9,270 nt of DNA from Lachnospiraceae bacterium. GTDB lineage: Bacteria; Bacillota_A; Clostridia; Lachnospirales; Lachnospiraceae. The position numbers and the translations under genes are program-made. The notes beneath the pieces were generated by a model. It searched no databases. It saw nothing but the letters and a program-made list of their open reading frames with translations, and was not told the DNA's origin. Below, one piece after another: positions 1 to 5,622 of this stretch; position 1 is the first letter of the stretch; each line of letters opens with the position of its first letter. The stretch lies in NCBI GenBank assembly GCA_017553665.1, contig JAFZKM010000148.1, positions 1 through 9,270 on the forward strand, in the 5' to 3' direction.

Positions 1-1
1 A

Positions 2-256
2 TCGGACGAGCTTCAGGGCAGGGGACTCGGCAAACGTCTGATGGACAGGGCAAAAGAGATCGCTGCAGAGCAGAAGAGGCGCGCGATCATACTTGAGACG
101 CAGTCATGCAACACAAAGGCTATCGGATTCTATCTTCATCAGGGTTTCGAACTGATCGGTTTTGACACCTGCTGCTATACGAACAATGACATCGGAAGGC
201 GAGAAGTCAGGTTCAATCTTGGATATTTCTTTCACAGAGAAGGGCGAAGGACATGA
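2..256 (+). CDS. GNAT family N-acetyltransferase, C-terminal part (5' end outside window)
   Basis: The frame is open from the left edge to the TGA at 254-256, giving 84 residues of the C-terminal half of a Gcn5-related acetyltransferase, which moves acetyl from acetyl-CoA to an amine. The visible part starts inside the acetyl-CoA-binding motif A: QGRGLGKRL is the Q/RxxGxG/A pyrophosphate-binding loop followed by its helix. Downstream, LETQSCNTKAIGFYLHQGFE is the typical motif B segment in which Asn and Tyr sit near the cofactor. The LETQ...N..A..FY...GFE..G.D layout and the following Y-[ST]-N segment recall the streptothricin acetyltransferase-like branch of Firmicutes, but the substrate cannot be read from this fragment. 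The stop overlaps the start of the next gene by four bases (ATGA), so the two are probably translationally coupled. Confidence 0.85.
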   Translation, partial: SDELQGRGLGKRLMDRAKEIAAEQKRRAIILETQSCNTKAIGFYLHQGFELIGFDTCCYTNNDIGRREVRFNLGYFFHREGRRT

Positions 257-732
257 AGATTCTGGTAGTAAGCGATACGCACGGCAACCTTTTGAATCTG
301 CGCGAGGCGATGAGGATAGAGGCGCCGTTTGATATGCTGATGCATCTCGGAGATATCTGCCATGACGAAGAGGAGATAAGGGAGATTGCGGGGCAGGCCT
401 GTACGGTTGCGATGGTCAGGGGGAATTGTGACTATTTCTGCAATGAACCCGACTGCAGTGACTTTACCCTGGGCAAACATAAGGTACATATGGAACACGG
501 GCATTATCTGCCCGCGAGCCTTTCGTCGATCTCATATAAGGCGCAGGAACTCGGAGCGGATATCATTCTGTTCGGACATACGCACAAACCCATGCTGACG
601 ACCTGCGGCGAAGTTACGATCGCGAATCCGGGCAGTATTTCCAAGCCCCGCCAGTCGGACGGATGTCCGACGTATCTGGTAATGGAAGTGGACAGAGACG
701 GCGAGATAAAGTTTTATCAGAAAAAGTTGTAA
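253..732 (+). CDS. YfcE/MJ0936-type metallophosphoesterase
   Basis: A 159-residue calcineurin-like metallophosphoesterase of the small YfcE/MJ0936 class, a cytosolic enzyme expected to bind two divalent metals such as Mn and to hydrolyse phosphodiesters; the natural substrate is generally unknown. All family metal-binding blocks are present in order: D8-x-H10 (SDTHGN), G33-D34 (LGD), G57-N58-C59-D60 (the GNCD block), H82-G-H84, and G108-H109-T-H111 (GHTH). These are followed by the conserved NPGS at 125-128. The length is normal for the family, so it looks intact and active. The start at 253 is supported by the GAAGGG-type ribosome binding site near 239-244 and by the ATGA overlap with the acetyltransferase. 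No terminator is visible before the promoter at 741, so some read-through into the metal-resistance unit is possible. Confidence 0.92.
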   Translation: MKILVVSDTHGNLLNLREAMRIEAPFDMLMHLGDICHDEEEIREIAGQACTVAMVRGNCDYFCNEPDCSDFTLGKHKVHMEHGHYLPASLSSISYKAQELGADIILFGHTHKPMLTTCGEVTIANPGSISKPRQSDGCPTYLVMEVDRDGEIKFYQKKL

Positions 733-740
733 AGAGGGTA

Positions 741-769
741 TTGACATATATCAGGTACGGTAGTATTAT
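741..769 (+). promoter_or_regulatory. Sigma-A-type promoter of the metal efflux unit
   Basis: A perfect -35 TTGACA at 741-746, a 17-base spacer and a -10 TATTAT at 764-769 form a near-consensus housekeeping promoter. It begins only nine bases after the phosphoesterase stop codon. The predicted transcription start is about 775-777, which lies inside the palindromic operator that follows, so the promoter is expected to be repressible. Confidence 0.85.
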
Positions 770-772
770 GAA

Positions 773-794
773 CACATGAACAAATGCTCATATG
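773..794 (+). promoter_or_regulatory. SmtB/CzrA-type operator (imperfect palindrome)
   Basis: The core halves are ATGAACA (776-782) and TGCTCAT (785-791), separated by AA. Six of the seven pairs match, and outer pairs at 773/794 and 774/793 extend the dyad. TGAACA-N2-TGTTCA-like dyads are the known operator type of the SmtB/CzrA/ZiaR group of ArsR-family zinc sensors. The dyad overlaps the predicted transcription start and lies just upstream of an ArsR-family gene, so autorepression of the efflux unit, relieved by metal, is a well-founded inference. Confidence 0.8.
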
Positions 795-837
795 ATAAAT
801 CGAACGGGTGATATACAGCAAATCATCTGTGAGCAGG

Positions 838-844
838 AGAGGAG
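838..844 (+). promoter_or_regulatory. Ribosome binding site deciding the arsR-family start
   Basis: AGAGGAG ends five bases before the ATG at 850. The GTG at 808 in the same frame lies about 32 bases from the predicted transcription start and has no comparable Shine-Dalgarno sequence, so the ATG is preferred. Confidence 0.8.
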
Positions 845-849
845 ACAGC

Positions 850-1155
850 ATGGGAGTTAACATTAGATTGCCGCTGGAAGATGAGATGTACGATCTGGCC
901 GAGCTTTTTAAGTGCTTCGGGGATTCCACAAGAGTCCGCATTCTTTGCGTGTTGCTGCAGGGCGAGTTCTGTGTCGGAGACATCGCGGAAGCGCTGAACA
1001 TGACACAGTCGGCGGTTTCGCACCAGCTGAAGCTTCTGAAACAGGCCAAGCTTATTTCAGGAAAGCGGGACGGTAAGCAGATTCTCTATTCACTGGCGGA
1101 CGAACATGTCCGTTCGATAATCAGCATCGGACTTGAACATATTGAAGAGGATTAA
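850..1155 (+). CDS. ArsR/SmtB-family zinc-responsive repressor
   Basis: A 101-residue winged-helix repressor of the ArsR/SmtB family, cytosolic and DNA-binding, expected to leave its operator when it binds metal. FKCFGDSTRVRIL (20-32) is the family's alpha-2 signature. The recognition helix is around MTQSAVSHQLKLLKQAKLI (51-69), and the wing ends at QILYSL (77-82). The C-terminal helix carries D84-x-H86 and H97-x2-E100 with exactly the spacing of the SmtB/CzrA alpha-5 Zn/Co site, which points to zinc or cobalt sensing. C41 in EFCVGD falls where CadC/ArsR have ELCVCD, but the second cysteine is Gly43, so a full alpha-3 Cd/Pb/As site is absent. It heads the unit containing an HMA protein and a Zn/Cd-type ATPase and probably represses its own promoter through the operator at 773-794. 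An alternative GTG start at 808 would add 14 unconvincing residues. Confidence 0.92.
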   Translation: MGVNIRLPLEDEMYDLAELFKCFGDSTRVRILCVLLQGEFCVGDIAEALNMTQSAVSHQLKLLKQAKLISGKRDGKQILYSLADEHVRSIISIGLEHIEED

Positions 1156-1213
1156 GCGTATTCGCTGCGCATTAAGGCGTAAATTCAAACGGATATGATA
1201 AAAGGAGACAGCT

Positions 1214-1432
1214 ATGAAGAAGAAGTTCAATTTACAGGATCTGGATTGCGCAAATTGTGCTGCAAAGATGGAAGAGGCTATCAGGAAGATCGACGGAGTG
1301 AATGACGCATCGGTTAATTTTATGTCACAGAAGATGATGGTAGATGCAGCTGACGAAAGATTTGAAGCTATCATGGATGAAGTTGTAAAGGTTTGCGCGA
1401 AGGTTGAACCCGACTGCGTAATTCTCAGATAA
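1214..1432 (+). CDS. Free-standing heavy-metal-associated (HMA) domain protein
   Basis: A 72-residue protein made of a single HMA (CopZ/ATX1-like ferredoxin fold) domain, probably a cytosolic metal carrier or regulatory partner. The metal site is D11-C12-A-N-C15 followed by AAKMEEAI. The Asp before CxxC is typical of the N-terminal domains of ZntA/CadA-type Zn/Cd pumps rather than of copper chaperones. GVNDASVNF (28-36) is the usual second strand, and the end VEPDCVILR matches the last strand of such domains. Two extra cysteines, C61 and C68, lie near the C-terminus. AAAGGAG at 1201-1207 precedes the ATG by six bases. It lies 58 bases after the repressor and 64 bases before the ATPase, which itself lacks this domain, so the two probably act as a split version of one pump. 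A copper role cannot be excluded from sequence alone. Confidence 0.9.
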   Translation: MKKKFNLQDLDCANCAAKMEEAIRKIDGVNDASVNFMSQKMMVDAADERFEAIMDEVVKVCAKVEPDCVILR

Positions 1433-1434
1433 AG

Positions 1435-1476
1435 CGTAAATGGCTGCGCGCAGTAGATGCGGCAGCCGTTTTTACG
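1435..1476 (+). terminator. Terminator-like or attenuating hairpin between the HMA gene and the ATPase gene
   Basis: GGCTGC (1442-1447) and CGC (1449-1451, after a bulged G) pair with GCG (1459-1461) and GCAGCC (1462-1467) around a 7-base loop, and five T follow at 1469-1473. The outer segment CGTAAA (1435-1440) can also pair with TTTACG (1471-1476), which competes with use of the T-run. The position, just after the HMA stop and before the ATPase ribosome binding site, suggests partial termination or an mRNA-stabilising or processing hairpin inside the operon. Confidence 0.6.
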
Positions 1477-1486
1477 GACGGAAGGG

Positions 1487-1492
1487 TAGGAG
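1487..1492 (+). promoter_or_regulatory. Ribosome binding site deciding the ATPase start
   Basis: TAGGAG lies four bases before the ATG at 1497. The earlier in-frame ATG at 1440 sits within the hairpin at 1435-1476, has no Shine-Dalgarno sequence, and would add 19 Arg/Gly-rich residues unlike the family. Confidence 0.75.
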
Positions 1493-1496
1493 TTTT

Positions 1497-3377
1497 ATGA
1501 ATGCTAAGCAGAAGAAGGTTTTAGTAAGGATCATCATTTCGGCATTTCTTTTCGCGGTCCTGCTCGTTCTCTTTAAGACTGTATTTAAGGAAAATGAGGG
1601 CGGACTCGTTGAGGCACTGCTGTTCCTGGTTCCTTATCTGATCGTGGGATACGACATACTGCTGAAGGCTGCGAAGAACATCTCGCACGGACAGGTATTT
1701 GACGAGAATTTCCTGATGATCATCGCGGGTATCGGAGCTTATGCCACCGGTGAATTTGAGGAAGCGGTAGCGGTAATGCTGTTCTTCCAGGTCGGCGAGC
1801 TGTTCCAGAGCTATGCGGTAGGAAAGTCGCGTCAGTCGATATCCGCGCTTATGGATATTGCTCCCGAAACCGCTAATCTGATCGGTGAAGACGGAAATAT
1901 CGAGGAAGTCGATCCCGAGGATGTCGAAGTCGGAAGTCTTCTGCTTGTAAGGCCCGGTGAGAAGGTGCCTATCGATGGTATCGTGGAGGACGGCGACAGC
2001 TGGCTCGATACTTCGGCGCTTACGGGCGAATCGGTTCTGAGGCATATCGGAAACGGAGAGGAGCTATTCTCGGGCTGCATCAACAAAGAGGGCGCGATCA
2101 AATACAGAACGACAAAGGCGTATGAGGATTCCACCGTCGCGCGCATACTCGAGCTCGTGGAGAATGCCGGAAACAGGAAGAGCCGTACCGAGAATTTTAT
2201 CACGAGATTCGCGAAATACTATACTCCTATAGTTACGATCGCGGCTGTTCTGCTCGCAGTGATCCCTTCACTGATCACGGGCGACTGGGCGGAGTGGGTT
2301 AAACGTGCCTGCACATTCCTCGTAATATCGTGTCCCTGCGCGCTGGTGATATCAGTGCCGATGGGCTTCTTCGGAGGCATCGGAGCGGCGTCCAAGGCGG
2401 GCGTGCTCGTAAAGGGCAGCAATTTTGTGGAAGTATTCTCACGTACCGACGCTATCGCTTTTGATAAGACCGGAACCCTTACAAAGGGCAGTTTCGAAGT
2501 AACGAAGATCGTACCGGAGGACTGCAGCGAGAGCGAGCTTATTGGCCTTGCCGGAAGAGCGGAAGCGTATTCCACTCATCCTATCGCGAGATCGATCGTA
2601 AGAGCTTATCTGAAGAACGCGGGCGAAGGCGCACAGGCACCCGAAGGACTTGAAGATTACACGGAGATCTCGGGCTGCGGCGTAAGCGGAAAGCTTAACG
2701 GCAGGACAGTTCTTGCGGGAAACGCGAAGCTCCTGCAGGATAACGGCATTAAAGCCCCTGCGGCGAAGGAAGACGGAACGGTCGTATATATCGCCGAGGA
2801 CGGCAAATATAAGGGCTATGTGATCATTTCCGATATGATAAAGGACGGTATGGCCGAGACGATCAGAGGCCTTAAGAAGGCGGGCATTGAGCGTACCGTA
2901 ATGCTGACGGGTGACAGAAAAGAAACCGCAGCGGCTGTGGCGGAAAGCCTCGGCATCAATGAATACAGGGCGGAACTCCTTCCTGCGGATAAGGTAAACG
3001 CTGTAGAGAAGCTGCTCGAAGAGCAGAGCGAGAGCGGAGCGCTGATCTTTGTAGGCGACGGGATCAATGACGCGCCCGTGCTTACGAGAGCCGATATCGG
3101 CGTCGCGATGGGAGCTTTGGGCTCCGATGCCGCGATCGAAGCGGCAGATGTTGTCATCATGGATGACGATATCGCGAAGCTCATAACATTCAAGGGCATT
3201 GCGGGCAAGACCATGCGCATCGTGCGCGAGAATATCGTGTTCGCGCTCGGCGTAAAGGCGGCGGTCCTTGTGCTCGGAGCGCTCGGTATCGCGAATATGT
3301 GGCTGGCTGTATTTGCCGATGTGGGAGTGGCTGTACTCGCAATCCTTAATTCGATGCGCGCGTTGAAGACAAAATAA
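1497..3377 (+). CDS. P1B-type Zn/Cd-translocating ATPase without its own HMA domain
   Basis: A 626-residue heavy-metal P-type ATPase of the ZntA/CadA (P1B-2) class, expected to export Zn(II), Cd(II) or Pb(II) across the membrane using ATP. Two pairs of N-terminal membrane segments (about 8-56 and 73-102) are followed by the actuator TGES (176-179). After these come a membrane pair with C279-P-C281, the phosphorylation site D323-KTGT, the nucleotide-domain S-T-H361-P, the hinge G520-DGIND, and a final membrane pair. N579 and K587 in segment 7 and D608-x-G610 in segment 8 are the Zn/Cd class signature; copper-pump signatures are absent. Usual members begin with an HMA domain, but this one starts directly with transmembrane segment 1, and the missing domain is the separate gene just upstream. 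Residue 181 is Leu where TGESVP normally has Pro. The unit is probably derepressed by zinc through the ArsR-type protein. The name zntA or cadA fits the class, but which metal is moved is not settled. Confidence 0.94.
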   Translation: MNAKQKKVLVRIIISAFLFAVLLVLFKTVFKENEGGLVEALLFLVPYLIVGYDILLKAAKNISHGQVFDENFLMIIAGIGAYATGEFEEAVAVMLFFQVGELFQSYAVGKSRQSISALMDIAPETANLIGEDGNIEEVDPEDVEVGSLLLVRPGEKVPIDGIVEDGDSWLDTSALTGESVLRHIGNGEELFSGCINKEGAIKYRTTKAYEDSTVARILELVENAGNRKSRTENFITRFAKYYTPIVTIAAVLLAVIPSLITGDWAEWVKRACTFLVISCPCALVISVPMGFFGGIGAASKAGVLVKGSNFVEVFSRTDAIAFDKTGTLTKGSFEVTKIVPEDCSESELIGLAGRAEAYSTHPIARSIVRAYLKNAGEGAQAPEGLEDYTEISGCGVSGKLNGRTVLAGNAKLLQDNGIKAPAAKEDGTVVYIAEDGKYKGYVIISDMIKDGMAETIRGLKKAGIERTVMLTGDRKETAAAVAESLGINEYRAELLPADKVNAVEKLLEEQSESGALIFVGDGINDAPVLTRADIGVAMGALGSDAAIEAADVVIMDDDIAKLITFKGIAGKTMRIVRENIVFALGVKAAVLVLGALGIANMWLAVFADVGVAVLAILNSMRALKTK

Positions 3378-3389
3378 TGGGTATGTCAG

Positions 3390-3418
3390 CGGGAAGGCCG
3401 ATATTTAGGGCCTTCCCG
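3390..3418 (+). terminator. Intrinsic terminator after the metal efflux unit
   Basis: A perfect 10-bp stem, CGGGAAGGCC (3390-3399) with GGCCTTCCCG (3409-3418), has a 9-base loop and starts 12 bases after the ATPase stop. The tail is AACTTTGTT, only moderately T-rich. The position between this unit and the next promoter supports a terminator. Confidence 0.78.
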
Positions 3419-3456
3419 AACTTTGTTAAATCAGGAATTATTTTTCTGTATTTTGC

Positions 3457-3485
3457 GTGACATTCTTCTGCGGGTATATTATAAT
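3457..3485 (+). promoter_or_regulatory. Sigma-A-type promoter of the bactofilin-pyrH-frr operon
   Basis: GTGACA at 3457-3462 (five of six bases of the -35 consensus), a 17-base spacer, and a perfect TATAAT at 3480-3485. It sits between the terminator at 3390-3418 and the bactofilin ribosome binding site, so transcription would start near 3491-3493. No operator-like dyad is seen beside it, which fits constitutive housekeeping expression. Confidence 0.85.
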
Positions 3486-3504
3486 TTAATGCGAAGTACC
3501 TTAT

Positions 3505-3512
3505 GGAGGAGG
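3505..3512 (+). promoter_or_regulatory. Strong ribosome binding site deciding the bactofilin start
   Basis: GGAGGAGG ends five bases before the ATG at 3518. The in-frame ATG at 3503 overlaps this site and would translate it as Met-Glu-Glu-Glu-Val, so the later ATG is preferred. Confidence 0.85.
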
Positions 3513-3517
3513 AAGTT

Positions 3518-4210
3518 ATGGGTTTTTTCAAGGATTTAAATGATGACGCAGTAGAAGTAAGCGAGGATATCATCAGCGAAGAGGCAGAGGCTGAGGAGGT
3601 CGTTGCTGAGACGGCGCAGGAGGCTGAGGACGCAGTAGACGCGAGCCTTCTCGAGAATCTTTTTGATGAGTCAGCACCCGCCGATGAAGAAGTCATGGTC
3701 GAAGAGGACTATGTGATCGATGAGCCCGCAGCGCAGCCCCAGCCGGCAGCGAAGCCCGCAGCGGCAGACGATCAGGTTACTGTAATTACCACAGGCACCA
3801 CGATCAACGGAAGCATCGTATCGGATTGCTCACTGAACGTTATGGGTACCATTAACGGTGACATCGAGTGCATCGGTAAGCTTACCATTTCCGGAAGTGT
3901 TTCGGGTAACTCCATTGCTTCCGACGTATATGTGAACGCTAAGCGTCTCGACGGTAATATCGACAGTGAAGGTACGGTAAAGATCGGACTCGGAACCGTT
4001 GTTGTAGGCGATATCAAGGCCGGATCGGCAGTTATCGCGGGCGCGGTTAAGGGCGAGCTGGATATCAAGGGACCCGTTATCTTTGACTCGACAGCCATCA
4101 TTAAGGGCAATGTTAAGGCTAAATCGGTTCAGATGAACAACGGCGCTGTGCTTGAGGGCTTCTGCTCACTGACATATGCAGCTGTAGACATCGACGACAT
4201 ATTTGAATAA
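3518..4210 (+). CDS. Bactofilin (polymer-forming cytoskeletal protein)
   Basis: A 230-residue bactofilin. These proteins polymerise without nucleotide into membrane-associated filaments that act as scaffolds for cell-wall enzymes or cell shape. Residues about 87-222 form the conserved beta-helix core: an irregular repeat of short strands with recurring G-[ST]-I-x-G-x-[IV] turns, such as TTINGSI, GTINGDI, GSVSGN and GAVKGELDIKGPV. The N-terminus MGFFKDL is a short amphipathic start of the kind proposed to tether bactofilins to the membrane. It leads into a long acidic Glu/Ala-rich segment (about 11-70) and a Pro/Ala linker (about 71-85), both low in complexity and probably disordered. This tail is longer than in many bactofilins. 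It is the first gene behind the promoter at 3457-3485 and lies 28 bases before pyrH, so it is probably co-transcribed with UMP kinase and ribosome recycling factor. The family assignment is firm, but the cellular role here is inferred. Confidence 0.88.
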   Translation: MGFFKDLNDDAVEVSEDIISEEAEAEEVVAETAQEAEDAVDASLLENLFDESAPADEEVMVEEDYVIDEPAAQPQPAAKPAAADDQVTVITTGTTINGSIVSDCSLNVMGTINGDIECIGKLTISGSVSGNSIASDVYVNAKRLDGNIDSEGTVKIGLGTVVVGDIKAGSAVIAGAVKGELDIKGPVIFDSTAIIKGNVKAKSVQMNNGAVLEGFCSLTYAAVDIDDIFE

Positions 4211-4228
4211 AACGGCATAAGGCCTGAT

Positions 4229-4234
4229 GGAGAG
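4229..4234 (+). promoter_or_regulatory. Ribosome binding site favouring the second pyrH ATG
   Basis: GGAGAG lies four bases before the ATG at 4239. The in-frame ATG at 4227 has only a weak AAGG upstream and overlaps this site. The four-residue difference does not touch the kinase fold. Confidence 0.6.
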
Positions 4235-4238
4235 AAAT

Positions 4239-4943
4239 ATGGAACGTTACAAACGCGTATTGCTTAAGCTTTCCGGTGAGGCTCTTGCCGGAGAAAAGAA
4301 GACCGGATTCGACGAGGAGACCTGTATCGGAGTTGCGAAGCAGGTAAAGTCGATCGTTGAGGCCGGCACTCAGGTCGCTGTTGTTATCGGCGGCGGTAAT
4401 TTCTGGCGCGGACGCACCAGTGAGACCATCGACCGCTATAAGGCAGATCAGATCGGCATTCTTGCCACGGTCATGAACTGCATTTATGTTTCGGACATTT
4501 TCAGATACTGCGGTCTGAAGACCGTGATCTATACCCCGTTTGAGTGCGGTGACATGTCCGAGCTTTTCTCAAAGGATAAAGCGGTGAAAGCCCTTAATAA
4601 GGGAAAAGTAGTTTTCCTTGCGGGCGGCACCGGACATCCTTATTTCTCAACGGATACCGCTACGGCGCTTCGCGCGGTGGAACTGGACTGTGAGATCATC
4701 ATGATGGCGAAGGCCATTGACGGCGTATACAGCGCGGATCCCAAGAAGGATCCTTCAGCTGTTAAGTATGACCGCATATCATTGCAGGAACTGGTGGATA
4801 AGGGACTTCAGGTCATTGATTCCACGGCATCCGTGATGTGTCTCGAGAATAAGATGCCGCTGCTGATCTTCTCATTGAACGAGCAGAATTCCATCATCAC
4901 GAACGCGGGCGGGCATTGCACCGGAACTATAGTTACTACTTGA
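4239..4943 (+). CDS. pyrH: UMP kinase
   Basis: A 234-residue bacterial UMP kinase of the amino-acid kinase fold, which phosphorylates UMP to UDP with ATP in pyrimidine nucleotide synthesis; it is a cytosolic hexamer. Key blocks are KLSGEAL (10-16, phosphate binding), GGGNFWRGR (51-59, the UMP-binding glycine loop), DQIGILATVMN, GGTGHPYFSTDTA (129 onward, phosphate and nucleotide contacts) and MMAKAIDGVYSADPKKDP (ATP side). The length is typical for the family. Family members are commonly inhibited by UTP and some are activated by GTP; nothing in the sequence tells which applies here. It follows the bactofilin by 28 bases and precedes frr by 15, the standard pyrH-frr pairing. The start at 4227 would give MERN-MERY and remains possible. 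Confidence 0.97.
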   Translation: MERYKRVLLKLSGEALAGEKKTGFDEETCIGVAKQVKSIVEAGTQVAVVIGGGNFWRGRTSETIDRYKADQIGILATVMNCIYVSDIFRYCGLKTVIYTPFECGDMSELFSKDKAVKALNKGKVVFLAGGTGHPYFSTDTATALRAVELDCEIIMMAKAIDGVYSADPKKDPSAVKYDRISLQELVDKGLQVIDSTASVMCLENKMPLLIFSLNEQNSIITNAGGHCTGTIVTT

Positions 4944-4958
4944 TACAGGGGGATTACA

Positions 4959-5513
4959 ATGGACGAGAGAATTAAACCTTACGAAGAGAAAATGACGAAG
5001 ACCATGGACGTTCTGACTGAAGAATATGCTTCGATCAGAGCCGGACGTGCGAATCCTCATCTTATTGACAAGATCAGAGTTGATTATTACGGAACACCTT
5101 CGCCTATCAGCCAGGTAGCGAACGTAAGCGTTCCCGAGGCGCGCATCATACAGATTCAGCCATGGGAGTCGAAGATGATCAAGGAGATCGAGAAAGCGAT
5201 CAACATGTCCGACATCGGCATCAATCCTACCGACGACGGAAAGATCATCAGACTGGTATTCCCTGAGCTTACCGAGGAGAGACGTAAGGATCTTGCGAAG
5301 GAAGTTAAGAAGAAGGCAGAGGACGCTAAGGTCGCTCTCCGCAACATCCGCCGCGACGCTAACGACACCGTGAAGAAGATGGGTAAGGCGAGCGAGATCT
5401 CCGAGGACGTTCAGAAGCAGCTTGAAGGCGAGATCGATAAGATGACCGAGAAGTTCGTGGCCGAAGCTGACAAGAAGATGGAAGAGAAGACCAAGGAAAT
5501 CATGACAGTATAA
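4959..5513 (+). CDS. frr: Ribosome recycling factor
   Basis: A 184-residue ribosome recycling factor, which with EF-G splits the post-termination ribosome from mRNA and tRNA. The length is essentially the family standard. The conserved SIRAGRANPHLIDKI block (26-40) lies in the first helix of the three-helix bundle. PEARIIQIQPWE marks the beta domain. NPTDDGKIIRLVFPELTEERRKDL and the following AKVALRNIRRDAND form the most conserved stretch, whose arginines contact ribosomal RNA. The C-terminal helix is highly charged, as expected. AGGGGGA at 4947-4953 gives a strong ribosome binding site. It is the last gene before a terminator-like hairpin, closing the bactofilin-pyrH-frr unit. Confidence 0.98.
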   Translation: MDERIKPYEEKMTKTMDVLTEEYASIRAGRANPHLIDKIRVDYYGTPSPISQVANVSVPEARIIQIQPWESKMIKEIEKAINMSDIGINPTDDGKIIRLVFPELTEERRKDLAKEVKKKAEDAKVALRNIRRDANDTVKKMGKASEISEDVQKQLEGEIDKMTEKFVAEADKKMEEKTKEIMTV

Positions 5514-5535
5514 GCGTCATTTATATGAGTTTTGG

Positions 5536-5567
5536 GAGCCGGGCAAGCAGCTTGCGCGGCTCTTTCT
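5536..5567 (+). terminator. Intrinsic terminator-like hairpin after frr
   Basis: GAGCCG (5536-5541) pairs with CGGCTC (5557-5562), a G-G mismatch follows, then GCAA (5543-5546) pairs with TTGC (5552-5555) around a 5-base loop GCAGC. A short TTTCT tract follows at 5563-5567. It starts 22 bases after the frr stop. Because no convincing promoter lies between here and uppS, it may be leaky, so that uppS-cdsA-dxr is read through at a lower level. Confidence 0.75.
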
Positions 5568-5569
5568 AA

Positions 5570-5584
5570 TGAAAGGTAAGCAGA
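5570..5584 (+). repeat. 15-bp direct repeat, copy 1
   Basis: TGAAAGGTAAGCAGA, identical to the copy at 5623-5637, with copy starts 53 bases apart. It contains the AAAGG ribosome-binding core but is not followed by a usable start codon. It may reflect a local duplication of the uppS translation signal or a duplication around a small insertion. Confidence 0.9.
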
Positions 5585-5605
5585 ATTCGCCGAAGGCGAA
5601 ACTGC
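5580..5605 (+). repeat. Small hairpin between the two direct repeats
   Basis: TTCGCC (5586-5591) and GGCGAA (5595-5600) form a perfect 6-bp stem around a GAA loop. GCAG (5580-5583) and CTGC (5602-5605) extend it by four pairs across a small internal loop of AA against A. No T-run follows, so it is not a standard terminator. It could be a dispersed palindromic element or an mRNA leader structure. Confidence 0.65.
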
Positions 5606-5622
5606 GAATACCTGCAACGAAG

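Noticed and set aside
808..849. GTG at 808 as start of the ArsR-type repressor
   Set aside because: No ribosome binding site, extra 14 residues outside the family pattern, and the ATG at 850 has AGAGGAG five bases upstream.
1156..1213. Possible second regulatory structure between the repressor and the HMA gene
   Set aside because: Only short GC-rich repeats such as GCGTA and ATTAAG(G)CG are seen; no stable stem, promoter or operator.
1440..1496. ATG at 1440 as start of the ATPase
   Set aside because: It lies inside the hairpin, has no ribosome binding site, and adds a 19-residue Arg/Gly-rich stretch; the ATG at 1497 has TAGGAG.
1521..2045. 174-codon open frame on the minus strand opposite the ATPase
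   Set aside because: Translation resembles no family, lies wholly opposite a clear gene, and has no start signals.
1497..3377. Copper-exporting CopA assignment for the ATPase
   Set aside because: CPC occurs in both classes, but segment 7 and 8 residues N579, K587 and D608-x-G610 are those of the Zn/Cd class, and the repressor and operator are also of zinc type.
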